NCBI GenBank assembly: GCA_949361645.1
Contig: OX442435.1
Span: 2,624,539-2,688,538 of the forward strand
Direction: 5' to 3'
Length of the DNA: 64,000 nt
Source: Spongilla lacustris
Lineage: Eukaryota > Porifera > Demospongiae > Spongillida > Spongillidae
Below the pieces are notes generated by a model. It was not told where the DNA came from, ran no database searches, and saw nothing but the letters and a program-made list of their open reading frames with translations. This document shows, one piece after another, positions 35,411 through 48,519 of this stretch. The stretch's first letter is position 1. Each line of letters starts with the position of its first letter. Both the position numbers and the translations under genes were made by a program.

Positions 35411-36725
35411 TCTTTTCATCAGTATCCAAAAAGAAGCAAAATTATTGTGCATGCTTGAGGTGTGTAAACCTGTGTTAAGTGATGGTGTGTTGTATTTTAA
35501 AGAGCTTGTTATTACTGATAAAAGTAAAATCTCTGCATAAAATACACCTGTAGGTTTGGATATAATTGCAATTTTAAATACGGCATCTAGTTATGTAATC
35601 CGCAAAGATCTGTACATACGTGTATTGTTGTAATGTAGCATTCAAAACATTGTGAGCAAAGAGCTGTGTCACTTTGTGTCTTTAAAAGTAAGGTTAGATA
35701 ATTACAAATGTAGATTGTTTTTAAAAGAGGTGTTATTTTCATTATGATATCAATATCATTCATGCATCTAGTTAAAATTTTGTTGTTGCTAGTGTATGGG
35801 TAGGCTCTCGTCTTTATACAGACACCTGTTGTGTACTTTCATTTTAAAGCATGAACTAATATTGCAAGCCTCCAGCTAATGTAGATTTCTAATGCATCAT
35901 GTTGCGAGACTTGGCCTTGAATCGTGCTAAAGTATGGGTACATGTAGATGGGCTCACTACTTCATTACACTCCTTTTGTTATGTATTATTGTGCCTGCTT
36001 TCAAAATGTACGAACTGAATGTACATGTTTAGAAGCTCACAACTTACATTTTCTATGAAGTACACCCTCACATCAATGCAGTTTTTGTACGTACCTTCAA
36101 CAGAATGAACAATTACATGTATATCCGTTTCATTATGCTATGAGTTGAAAATTAAAGCACACCTGACACTATTTAAGCAGAGAGTCTCCATCCATACAAG
36201 CACTATGACCTGGGACATCATCATGCAAGCACACAACTCTTAAAAACATCAATCATCCCCGTACATTGTGTATATGTATTGGAATTTTCATATGCAGAGA
36301 CTAGCTGTAAGTTACACATAACCAAGACACTAAATTCAGTGAGTTCAAATGTATGAATGGATACCCAACCTTCACCTATGCTGGGCAAAACAGGACTGAT
36401 AAACAAGACAGATGGTCATATCAGTAACATCTCTCACTAGAAGGAACAATGCAAATCAAATTCATATAAAACCTAGTCTTTTATGAATTCAATTAGGCAC
36501 CTTCATGTTTGTAAAAAGCCTCTAACAGGCCAAGCACTACTATGCCAAGCAAGAGGACCCTTGATTCTGCAAAATCCATAATAGTAGCTCACTATAAGAC
36601 ATAACAGACATAACAAAATTGTAATGACTTTTAAATACTACATGTACGTTCATATCTCAATTGCAACATAATGCAAATTCATTAAAGCACACCCTGACTT
36701 AAAACAACAAATCAGAGCACACAAA
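35411..36725. other. Core of the foldback element
   Basis: About 1.3 kb of AT-rich DNA separates the two inverted satellite arrays. It is not mirrored in an obvious way and holds no frame longer than about 60 codons. Its style (AAGCACACC, GCAAGCCT words) resembles degraded arm sequence. No transposase or RNA gene was recognised. Confidence 0.6.
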
Positions 36726-39700
36726 CTAAAAGAAAGTTAGCTATACAACTCACACAACAAACATGTAGAGAATTGTAAAAGATCAAGAGGAAACAAGAAG
36801 CAGTATGAAAGAAGGAAGCCTTGGTTAACCAATGAAAAGATGGTTAGCTATGCTTGGTCCTCAACAGGTAGTACTCAAAAGCAACACTCACACATGAAAC
36901 ACAGAGAATTATGAGGGGAGAGGTAGGGGCAGGAAAGAAAAAACCCTGGGCTAAGCAATGAAAAGAGGGTTTTAGAACAATAGGCGGCACACTACATGTA
37001 GTACTCATAAGCAACACCTATACCAAACACAGATAATTGCATCGTACGTTTTAAGATATAGAGGGGACAGGAAGAAGAAGAAAAGAAGGAAGCCTTGGTT
37101 AAGCAATGAAAAGATGGTTAGCTATACTGGGTCCTCAACAGTTATTACTCATATGCAACACACATGCATCATACAAAGAGAAGGATCGAGGGGGATAGGA
37201 AGGGACCATAGGAAAGAAGGAAGCCTAGGTTAAGGAACTAAAAGAAGGTTAGCAATACCACTCACACAACAAACATGTACAGAATTGTAAAAGATCAATA
37301 GGGAACAAGAAGCAGTACGAAAGAAGGAAGCCTTGCTTAACCAATGAAAAGATGCTTAGCTATACTGGGTCCTCAACAGGTAGTACTCATAAGCAACACT
37401 CACACAGACAATTATTTTAAGATCAAGAGGGGACAGGAAGGGGTAGGAAAGAAGGAAGCCTTGTTCAAGTAATAAAAATAGGGTTAGCTATACTGGGTCC
37501 TCAACAGATAGCACTCATAGGCAACACTCACAAACCATGCAAACACAGAGAATTATTTTAAGATCAAGAGGGAACAGGAAGGGTTAGGAAAAAAGGAAGC
37601 CTTGGTTAACCAATGAAAAGATGGTTAGCTATACTGGGTCCTCAATAGGTAGTACTCATAAGCAACACTCACACACCATGAAAACATAAAATTATTTTAA
37701 GATCAAGAGGAGACAGGATGGGGTAGGAAAGATGGAAGTCTTGTTCAAGTAATAAAAAGAGGGTTAGCTATACTGGGCCCTCAACAGTTAGTAGTCATAA
37801 GCAACACTCACAAAAAAATACGACCAAGAGGGGACAGGAAGGGATAGGAAAGAAGGAAGCCTTGGTTAAGCAATGAAAAGATGGTTAGCTATACTGGGTC
37901 CTCAACAGGTAGTACTCATACGCAACACTCACACACGAAAAACAGAGAATTATTTTAAGATCAAGAGGGGACAGGAAGCTAAGTGTAGGAAAGAAGGAAG
38001 CCTTGGTTAACCAATGAAAAGATAGTTAGCTATATTGGGTCCTCAAAAGGTAGTACTCATAAGTAACACTCACACACCCAGGCAAACACAGAGAATTATT
38101 AAAAGATCAAGAGGGAACAGGAAGGGGTAGAAAAGAAGGAAGCCTTGGTTAACCAATGAAAAGATGGATAGCTATAGTGGGTCCTCAACATAAGCTAACA
38201 CTCACACACCATGAAAACACAGAGAATTATTATAAGATCAAGATGGGACAGGTAGGGGTAGGAAAGAAGGACGCCTTGGTTAAGCAATGAAAAGATGGTT
38301 AGCTATACTGGGTCCTCAACAGGTAGTACTCATAAGTAACACTCACACACCAGGCAAACACAGAGAATTATTTAAAAATCCAGATGGGACAGGAAGGGGT
38401 AGGAAAGAAGGAAGCCTTGGTTAACCAATGAAAAGATGGTTAGTTATACTGGGTCCTCAACAGGTAGTACTCATGCGCAACACTCACACACCAGGCAAAC
38501 ACAGAGAATTATTTAAAGATCAAGAGGGGACAGGAAGCTAAGTGTAGGAAAGAAGGAAGTCTTTGTTAAGCAAAGAAAAGATGGTTAGCTATACTGGGTC
38601 CTCAACAGGTAGTACTCATAAGCAACACTAACAAACCATGCAACCACAGAGAATTATTTTAAGATCAAGAGGGCACAAGAAGGGTTAGGAAAAAAGGAAG
38701 CCTTGGTTAACCAATGAAAAGATGGATAGCTATACTGGGTCCTCAACAGGTAGTACTCAAATGCAACACTCACGCAGACAATTATTTTAAGATCAAGAGG
38801 GGACAGGAAGTTAGGTGAAGGAATGAAGGAAGTCTTTGTTAAGCAATGAAAAGATGGTTAGCTATACTGGGTCCTCAATAGGTAGTACTCATAAGCAACA
38901 CTCACACACCATGAAAACACAGAAAATTATTTTAAGATCAAGAGGAGACAGGATGGGGTAGGAAAGATGGAAGTCTTGGTTAACGAATGAAAAGATGGAT
39001 AGCTATAGTAGGTCCTCAACAGGTAGTACTCATAAGCAAGACTCACACACGAAACACAGAGAATTATTTTAAGATCACGAGGGGACAGGAAGCTAAATGT
39101 AGGAAAGATGGAAGCCTTGGTTAACCAATGAAAAGATGGTTAGCTATATTGGGTCCTCAACAGGTAGTACTCATAAGCAAAACTCACACAGAGAACTATT
39201 ATAAGATCAAGAGGGGACAGGAAGGGGTAGGAAGGAAGGAAGCCTTGGTTAACGAATGAAAAGATGGATAGCTATAGTAGGTCCTCAACAGGTAGTAGTC
39301 ATAAGGAACACTCACACACCATGCAAACACAGAGAATTATTTAAAGATCTAGAGGGGACAGGAAGGGGTAGGAAAAAAAGGAAGCCTTAGTTAAGCAATG
39401 AAAAGATGGTTAGCTATACTGGGTCCTCAACAGGTAGTACTCATAAGCAACGCTCAAACACCATGTAAACACAGAGATTTATTTTAAGATCAAGAGGAGA
39501 CAGGATGGGGTAGGAAAGATGGAACTCTTGTTCAAGTAATAAAAAGAGGGTTAGCTATACTGGGCCCTCAACAGTTAGTAGTCATAAGCAACACTCACAA
39601 AGAGAATTATTTTAAGATCAAGAGGGGACAGGAAGGGGTAGGAAAGAAGGAAGCCTTGGTTAAGCAATGAAACTATGGTTAGCTATACTGGGTCCTCAAC

Positions 39701-41355
39701 AGGTAGTACTCATAAGTAACACTCACACACCATGGAAACACAGAGAATTATTTTAAGATCAAGATGGGACAGGAAGGGTTAGGAAAGAATGAAGCCTTGG
39801 TTAACCAATGAAAAGATGGTTAGTTATACTGGGTCCTCAACAGGTAGTATTCATAAGCAACACTCACACACGAAACACAGAGAATTATTTTAAGATCAAG
39901 AGGGGACAGGAAGCTAGGTGTAGGAAAGAAGGAAGTCTTTATTAAGCAATGAAAAGTTGGATAGCTACATGTATACAGGTAGTACTCATAAGCAACATTC
40001 ACAGACCAGGCAAACACAGAGAATTGTTTTTTAAAGATCAAGAGGGAACAAGAAGGGGTAGGAAAGAAGGAAGCCTTGGTTAAGCAATGAAAAGATGGTT
40101 AGCTATACTGGGCCCTCAACAGGTAGTACTCATACGCAGCACTAACACATCATACAAAGAGAAGAATCGAGGGGGATAAGAAGGGACCGTAGGAAAGAAG
40201 GAAGCCTAGTTTAAGGAACTAAAAGAAGGTTAGCTTAACCACTTACACAACAAACATGTAGAGAATTGTGAAAGATCAAGAGGGAACAAGAAGCAGTACG
40301 AAAGAAGGAAGCCTTGGTTAAGCAATAAAAAGAGGGTTAGCTATACCGGGTTCTCAACAGGTAGTTCTCATAAGCACCAGTAACACAGAGAATTATTTTA
40401 AGATCAAGAGGGGATAGGAAAGGGTATTAAAGATTGTAGCCTGGGTTAAGCAATGAAAAGATGGTTTGCTATACTGGGTCCTCAACAGGTAGTACTCATA
40501 CGCAACACTCACACAGAGAATTATTTTAAGATCAAGAGGGGACAGGAAGGGGTATTAAAGATTGTAGCCTGGGTTAAGCAATGAAAAGATGGATAGCTAT
40601 ACTGGGTCCTGAACAGGTAGTACTCATAAGCAACACTCCCACACGAAACAGAGAGAATTTTTTTTAACATTATGAAGGGAGTGGAAGGGGCAGGAAAAAA
40701 AAAAGAAACCCTGAGTTAAGCAATGAAAAGAGGGTTTTAAAACTATAGTCGGCCCTTTACATGTAGTACTCATAAGCAATAGCCATACCAAACACAGAGA
40801 ATTGCATGGTAGGATTTTAAGATCTAGTGGGGACAGGAAGGGGTAGGAAGAATGGAAGCCTTGGTTAAGCAATGAAAAGATGGTTAGCTATACTGGGTCC
40901 TCAACAGGTAGTACTCATAAGCAACACTCACGCATCATACAAAGAGAAGGATCGAGGGGGATAGGAAGGGACCGTAGGAAAGAAGGAAGCCTAGGTTAAG
41001 GAACTAAAAGAAGGTTAGCTATACTACTCACACAACAAACATGTAGAGAATTGTAAAAGATCAAGAGGGAACACGATGCAGTACGAAAGAAGGAAGCCTT
41101 GGTTCACCAATGAAAAGTTGGATAGCTATACTGGGTCCTCAACAGGTAGTACTCATAAGCAACACTCACACAGAGAATTATTTTAAGATCAAGAGGGGAC
41201 AGGAAGGGTTAGGAAAGAAGGAAGCCTTGGTTAACCAATGAAAAGATGGTTAGCTATACTGGGTCCTCAACAGGTAGTACTCATAAACAACACTCACGCA
41301 TCAAATACAGAAAATTATTTTAAGACCAAGAGGAGACAGGATGGGGTAGGAAGGC
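36726..41355 (-). repeat. Right satellite array, inverted and longer than the left
   Basis: The same ~141-bp unit is present in reverse orientation (CTATACTGGGTCCTCAACAG, GTAGTACTCATAAGCAACAC, TCAAGAGGGGACAGGAAGGG). At about 4.6 kb it is roughly a third longer than the left array (about 3.5 kb), so the arrays have gained or lost units independently. Confidence 0.9.
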
Positions 41356-43534
41356 ACACTTTTATTCGAACTTTTAAAAGCTAGGCTTGCAACTGTACAT
41401 GTACATGTACATGTAGTACTCATAAGCATATTATAATCTGTAGCTAACAAAACATGATGCTTTCTTAAGACATACAGCTGAATTCCCAAACATTTTACCC
41501 TTTTTATGCTACCACTAATTCGACACACAATTGCTCACAACATGGCGAAATAACACCCCTCTTAAATCCTAGCATCACAAAACCACTTGCAACATTAGTC
41601 GATACTAAAGTAATTCTTCAAATCACAACAGGTATCTCCTAGACATGGAAGCCTAGTATCCATGCTTAGGCAACAGCACAGATTGTGATCTACATTTGTA
41701 GTAACTAGCTATAGGGCTCATGACTTTATTAAGCACAACCTATCTTAAACAGCACTCTTCTTAGGTGCTTTAAAAAAAGGATTTTTTGATTCATCTCTAA
41801 TCGATCATCTAATGGGTTGCAAAATTAGAAATTTAAGCACACTCTGCATGAAGGAACTCTTAAAGCAGAGGGTCTATATCCATAAGCAGCAGTTACCACA
41901 CATTATGGTAAGGAAATAGCTATGTAAAATCACAACTTGTTGCAAGCAAATTCCATTACTGAAGCCATGAAATCACATAAATCAACCCTACCCTTACTTA
42001 AGCACACCATGATATGGGAACTAGCTAACAGGCTTGCAAAGTAATACATTGACAATGCAACCATGAGTGGCTTGTCTAAGTCGTTAAAAATTTTTTGATC
42101 TGAGATGCCTTCTCTTAAAACTTATCTAAAACCTTGTTGGAGGCTTGAAACATGTTGATCGATAGTCTACCAACCAGCACATAAGCAACAGCAAGAATTT
42201 TAAACAATGATGCAAAGCACACCTTTATTTAAACGAAAACCGCAACATTCCCCAACATCTAAAACCTGCAGGTGTATTTTTAAACAGAGATGACCTTAAC
42301 CTTACTTTCAAAGAAACAATAGACACAGCTAAAAGCTCACAGGTTTCCAAGCACATTCTTTAACATACACTATGATCCTCTTAAATAACATTCTTCCCTA
42401 TCATAGTCTGTATTGCACTTGCAACTTAATGTCAAAGGATGCTTTTGCAAATTCCAAGTACCATAATCATTTTCTATACACAAAAGCTTGCAACATTATT
42501 AAACTACACTCTCATAAGTTGTCATTTTAAAGGTACATAACAAGAGTCTATTCTAAAGCAAAGCATCCACCAATATTTATGCACACACCGACATGATTTG
42601 AAAACCAGCTAATAGGCTCATTTGTGTGCAACAAGAAAAAAAAATAACAAGTCATCCTAATCATCCAAAAATTTCATTACTGAATGCCATGAAATGAAAT
42701 CACATAAATCAACCATACCCAGCTAACAGGCTTGCAAAGTAATACAATGAAAATGAAACCATCGTGCAGTGGCTTGTCTAAGTCGTTAAAAAAAATTGAT
42801 GTGGGATGCCTTCTCTTTAAAGAAAAAAAAACAATAACTTATCTAAAACCTAGCTGCAGGCTTGAAACATTAGTCAGAAACCTAAGAATTTGATCGATAG
42901 TCTACCAACCAGCACATTTTTGCGTGTACTGTGTAATAACTTGCGCTTTAAGTTTAACGTGTGCGTCTCCGTTTCCTAACTCACAGAATGGCATTACATG
43001 TCAAATTCATATCAACCCGTAGTACCTGCCGCTCGGTTTAGTGCCTGTCTGTACGATAGTGCTAATTGGTGCGCACTACATCGGATGTAAACATGTTAAT
43101 TGGCACTGACTTGTAACACCCACGAAGGAGGTGGGGCATTGCATAAAAAAGAAGAAGATCCGCCTCCGAATTGTATCACGTGATTGAGATTGGTTATTTT
43201 ATCACAGAATTAAGTCTTAGGACGAGGTCGTGTGCGCATGCGTACGCGAAGAGAAATAGGTAGAGGGTTGCAGGTTTAGTTGTGAATGTGAAAAAAATCC
43301 AATATTTTGAACGAAGCTTCACAATCGATACGTGAACACATACGAACTTTCAAAATCAGCTAATCTATTGAGCTTATTAAAATTAATTAGCATGATTAAT
43401 AATGTATCAATTAAAAGGATGGAAAAAAATTTGAGGAAACCGACCAACTCAGTTTCAAAATATGAGATTTTTTGCTTAATCCTATCAAAAGTTATTCCCT
43501 TTCAAAAGCGTTGCGTTCTTTCGTAGACACCCTG
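41356..43534 (-). repeat. Right unique arm of the foldback element
   Basis: This is the reverse complement of 29739-31915 with only scattered single-base and short length differences seen, such as GAGCTTATT here against the complement of AATAAGCACAAT in the left arm. It ends in GTAGACACCCTG followed by TATA. Confidence 0.85.
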
Positions 43535-46487
43535 TATAGCAGGCATCTATGTTTGCCAAGCTGCATGTACTTACTAGTACAGCATGTTGTTTAACATTTG
43601 ACACAGGATCTTGGTTATCTCAGAACAGGATGTTGTTGTATTACAAACACCATGGGGCTATAACACAGTACAGGTGGGTGATTGCTACCAAGCCAGCAGG
43701 ACCCATGATAAGTGCTGGCTACCATTGGGTCAGGCCGCATTCCAAACCATGATGCTGGCCATGGTTAGGTGGCTATATTGCATGGGGTAGAAATAGAGAG
43801 GGTGCTGCCTGTCTGAAAATCATGAATTTCAAGGATGCACAAATGCCAGAAATGTTGTATAGGACAGGTGGGAAGAGGTGGGTTTAGGTGACGTGCACTG
43901 CAGTGACTGAGCGAGTTCCCCTACCTTGGTCTTTCTTATATGTACGGTGCCTATAGGACCAGATCACTCAACCAGTGGGTGAGGTTTAGTTGCATGTTAT
44001 TTAAGAAGATTAAGGAGTAAGAGAACCTGCATTGATGCTAGTCTAGACTTGGCAGCATTTAATTTATTTTTATTTTTACCAATATAAAAACATTCTCTCT
44101 GAGAAAGATAGTGGTATCGGGGAGGTATGCAGCCATATTCCATGTGGTATCAACATGTTAATAATGACAGCTACAACTACAACAATAATGAAAATAAGCA
44201 CTATACTTGGATTGCATAACCCTATACAGTTGTACAGTCTTCGCCTGAGAAAGAGAAAGTTTGCTACTGGGCGATTGACCATCTTGGAAGAAGCATTTTC
44301 TGGCCTGGTTTCTGAGCAAAGTGATGAAAGAATTAGCATGGAAAGAGTGACAAATACTACATCAGGTCATCATTGAAAGAAAACATCATTTAACCCATTA
44401 GTGCTCCAGACCTCTCTAAGTATAAGGTAGCTGACATGTACATTTGTTATACTCCTAAGATGCCCAGGATTGTATAATCTCTAAATTTTGCCCTCACTGA
44501 GTGTTGTTGTCTGCTCTATTTCCTTTGGCATGAGCCTAGATTTTTTTTGATGAAGAGCAGGTAATCCAGCTGCTGATGCAGACAGATACATGCAAGAATG
44601 TGGCAGAGCTGGTCACCATCTGTGCATTGTTGCAAATTTAAAAGACTGACTTAAAAAGAAACGTTTCATGAAATAATAGAGTACTGTTTGAATGCAACAA
44701 AATGCAGACCGATATCTCTTTTCCTTTCTCATTTTGGTGGTTTCAAGTCTTCAATTTTAGGTTGTGCATGCTTTGATGTATGTACTGCGTCGTGTGTATA
44801 TAGCTATATTATAGTCAGTTAATGATGTAGTTCTTGCCATGTGTTGAGTGTTAACAAATAAGATGTACTAGTGTATAAATAACTGTGTAAATTTGTGACA
44901 TAAAGCACACACCCATTCCCTTCTATATTAAACCCCTTCCCCATTCTTTAATAATTCCTGGCTCCTTCCCTGCAATACAAGGAAGCATTGTACTCTGATG
45001 TCCGATTATTTATTCATTCCAGTTTCTGAACATACATACATTAATTGATTGCATGAATTAATATAAACTGCTAATCAACCTAAGTTATAGGACTAGAAAA
45101 GGTGTGATGTGAACCTCTTTTGCTTTTGCAAGGATAAAGTTCTCATGATCATTCTGAATGATAAGGCTTTTTCAAACTCATACAGGCAAAATTGAGTTGC
45201 TTAGTTATTTCATTTTATTTCAGTGCAGAGAAGAAAAAATAATTTGCATTGAATATGATATGCTGCATGTGTGCAAGATTGTATCACAATCAGACATTTT
45301 TACATTTGGTGTCCAGTCCCTTACTTCTTTTATCCACAGTGTCATGCATTACTGCACCAATATTGTGTAGTCTAACTTCTTAAAACAAACTTTCTCTCCG
45401 TGGTTATCAGAATTCAATACCATGTTTGGTTTTAGTGAATGAAGCAGAACAAGCTCAGAATATTAAGTAATTATGGATACTGATGGCGGTTTATATATAT
45501 AATAATAATAATTATATATATATACAAATTAAAAAGCTGTCATTGATATTATTTGTAAGGGGGTCGTTTCATTCTGGGACAGTACTTCATATAATGGTGT
45601 AAGCCCCATGCACTTAAGAGCATATATACCATCTACATCTGGTTTGTTACAGTATGATGGAATTATTACTGAGGAAGTTATCCACATCTGTGGTAGAGCT
45701 CTAGTATTGCAGCCTTTTCAACCATCACGATCAATCTAGTCACTTGTACTATCAGTTTCAATATTATCAACAAGATTGTCACTATTTTGGTCTTCACTCT
45801 GACAGAAGGGCAGTCTGCTACATATGCATATATATGCAATACGAATTAACATATACCATGTACTTTATGTGCATATCTCTTACCATCTTTAGGTGTAAAA
45901 ATGGCTTCATTATAAATACTAGTGTTTTTTGTCGATAATGAAGCTGTGTCACCCTACAAACGCAGTATTCTTTCAACTTGCTAGGATCCTCTTATAAACC
46001 AATTTAACCATTGGCCTTACTGCTACGATGTGATCAATATACTGGCCTCTTAGTGGGTACAAGACACCTTCTGAAAGCTCATGCACCATCTGAAGCTGAA
46101 AGCTATGCACCATTTTCTGTATGCCGATGTATATTAGAAATTCAATAAGCTGTTATTCACAACAGTAGGATACCTGGGTATATTGCAGTGCCGTATATTC
46201 TGCTACAAGTCTAGCTGCCTGTTTTGAGATATGCATGCAATTGCAAGGGACACAGCCATAAACATTTCATATAGCCCCCCTTTATAATCACACTTACAAC
46301 ACATGCAAACACACCACAGTCCTTTGTATTTTCCTGTTTGGGCCAATTGGTGTTCTGCATGAAAATGTATAATCCTCAAACATAATTATTGTAGACTTAG
46401 CACCATGCAGCAGTTATATCAATACATTAACTAAATCACTCATACATATATATATAATATATAATTATTATATATATATACATATAT
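43535..46487. other. Intergenic, no gene recognised
   Basis: Nothing coding can be supported; the longest frames are below 90 codons and lack motifs. AT dinucleotide tracts lie near 45492-45530 and 46440-46485. The second borders the palindromic element that follows. Confidence 0.4.
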
Positions 46488-47290
46488 GGGACAGTATCCG
46501 CGAAAATTTCGTATGTTTTATATCACTATAAGATAATAGTGTTATAACGTTTGAATCGCTATATCTTCCGAACGGTAAACGTTATTGACATCCTATTTTC
46601 AACACTTCATACTACACCATTTCTCTATGACAAAATACATTTTGGAGTCTTGCACTTGCTCCTTGCCAGCATTGCAACGTTCGATACCCCACCGGGTTCA
46701 AACCCGCCATAACTTTCGATAGGAGCAATCAAATCGCTTCAAATTCAGTTTGTAGGTAGAGAGGTCCTATTCCTATTCATTTATTTTGTTCGTTAATTTT
46801 TATATCATCCGTTACGGAGATACAGTTGAACAAACTACGTGCATTTTTTCCCGCTTGATTCGCGCCAATGATTTGGGCAAATCGCTTCTCGCTCAATGTA
46901 TGGGGAGGCGGTGGTTATATCATTGGCGCGAATCAAGCGGGAAAACGCACACGTAGTTTGCTCAACTGTATCTCTGTAACGGATGGCATAAAAATTAACG
47001 AACAAAACAAGTAGATAGGTATAGGACCTCTCTACCTACAAACCGAATTTAATGCGATTTGATTGCTCCTATCGAAAGTTATGGTGGGTTTGAACCTGGT
47101 GGGGTATCGAACGTTGCAATGCTGGTACGGAGCAACTGCAAGACTCCAAAATGTATTCTGTCATAGAGAAATGGTGTAGTATGAAGTGCTGAAAATAGAA
47201 TGTCAATAACGCTTAACGTTCGGAAGATATAGCGATTCATAACACTATTGTTTTATAATGTTATAAAACGTACGAAAGTTTCGCGGACAC
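46488..47290. mobile_element. ~0.8-kb palindromic element, copy 1 (right end eroded)
   Basis: It starts GGGACAGTATCCGCGAAAAT and its second half is the reverse complement of the first, ending GTTTCGCGGACAC without the terminal TGTCCC. The centre holds TTTCCCGC (46847-46854), TTCGCGCCAAT, ATTGGCGCGAA and GCGGGAAA (46937-46944). There is no protein frame. It belongs to the same family as 22571-23386 and is almost the same as copy 2. Confidence 0.8.
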
Positions 47291-47310
47291 TTATATAATT
47301 ATAATTATAT

Positions 47311-48134
47311 GGGACAGTATCCGCGAAAATTTCGTACGTTTTATATCATTATAAGATAATAGTGTTATAACTTTTGAATCGCTATATCTTCCGAACGGTA
47401 AACATTATTGACATCCTATTTTCAACACTTTATACTACACCATTTCTCTATGACAAAATACATTTTGGAGTCTTGCACTTGCTCCTTGTCAGCATTGCAA
47501 CGTTCGATACCCCACCGGGTTCAAACCCGCCATAACTTTCGATAGGAGCAATCAAATCGCTTCAAATTCGGTTTGTAGGTAGAGAGGTCCTATACGGCTA
47601 TACCTATCGATTTGTTCTGTTCGTTAAATTTTATATCATCCGTTACGGAGATACAGTTGAACAAACTACGTGCATTTTTTCCCGCTTGATTCGCGCCAAT
47701 GATTTGGGCAAATCGCTTCTCGCTCAATGTATGGGGAGGCGGTGGTTATATCATTGGCGCGAATCAAGCGGGAAAACGCACACGTAGTTTGCTCAACTGT
47801 ATCTCTGTAACGGATGGCATAAAAATTAACGAACAGAACAAGTAGATAGGTATAGGACCTCTCTACCTACAAACCGAATTTGAAGCGATTTGATTGCTCC
47901 TATCGAAAGTTATGGTGGCTTTGAACCCGGTGGGGTATCGAACGTTGCAATGCTGGTACGGAGCAACTGCAAGACTCCAAAATGTATTTTGTCATAGAGA
48001 AATGGTGTGGTATGAAGTGCTGAAAATAGAATGTCAATAACGCTTAACGTTCGGAAGATATAGCAATTCAAACGTTATTACACTATTGTTTTATAATGTT
48101 ATAAAACGTACGAAAGTTTCGCGGATACTGTCCC
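47311..48134. mobile_element. ~0.8-kb palindromic element, copy 2 (complete)
   Basis: At 824 bp it runs from GGGACAGTATCCGCGAAAAT to CGCGGATACTGTCCC with near-perfect dyad symmetry. ATAT lies on both sides. TTTCCCGC (47678-47685) and GCGGGAAA (47768-47775) flank the centre. It is separated from copy 1 by only about 20 bp of AT-rich DNA and resembles it closely, so one probably arose by local duplication or insertion next to the other. Confidence 0.85.
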
Positions 48135-48519
48135 ATATAATTATAATTATATATTATAATTATTATATATATATGTACTTAGACTACAAAGATAGAAGTT
48201 ACATACCAATGAATCATTATAAATCCAGTCAGAACTTGCTAAAATACCATTTTTGTAGAATTGTATACATCATTGTTGATTTATAACGTGATTAAAATAT
48301 CTTACTGACAACACATTTCAAGTACGTTGTTTACCATATCCAGTTCACTGCATCCTCATCACTGTTGTGGAGGGAATCAATTCCTACAATGGTGCATGCT
48401 TGTGGGTACACTACCTACGATGCAAGTAATAATAACAAACCAAACAAAGAATTTTTATTATATGCATACTATTAAGCGCCAATGCAATGTATTTGAAGTA
48501 TAAGGACATCACACTTCAA

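Larger units (their letters stand above)
29739..43534. mobile_element. 13.8-kb satellite-bearing foldback transposon
   Basis: The left end CAGGGTGTCTACGAAAGAAC is mirrored at the right end (GTTCTTTCGTAGACACCCTG). TATA follows the right end and precedes the left end, giving a TA or TATA target duplication. The layout is arm (29739 to about 31915), satellite (about 31916-35410), core (about 35411-36725), inverted satellite (about 36726-41355), arm (about 41356-43534). TA duplication and CAGGG ends suit an IS630/Tc1/mariner-like or similar cut-and-paste class, but no transposase is visible, so it is probably non-autonomous. The two arms are nearly identical by eye over more than 2 kb, so the element is young or the arms exchange sequence. 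Confidence 0.85.

Noticed and set aside
46680..46715. tRNA-like T-arm word (GGGTTCAAACCCGCC)
   Set aside because: It lies in a mirrored arm of a palindromic element and no anticodon or acceptor stems can be built around it.
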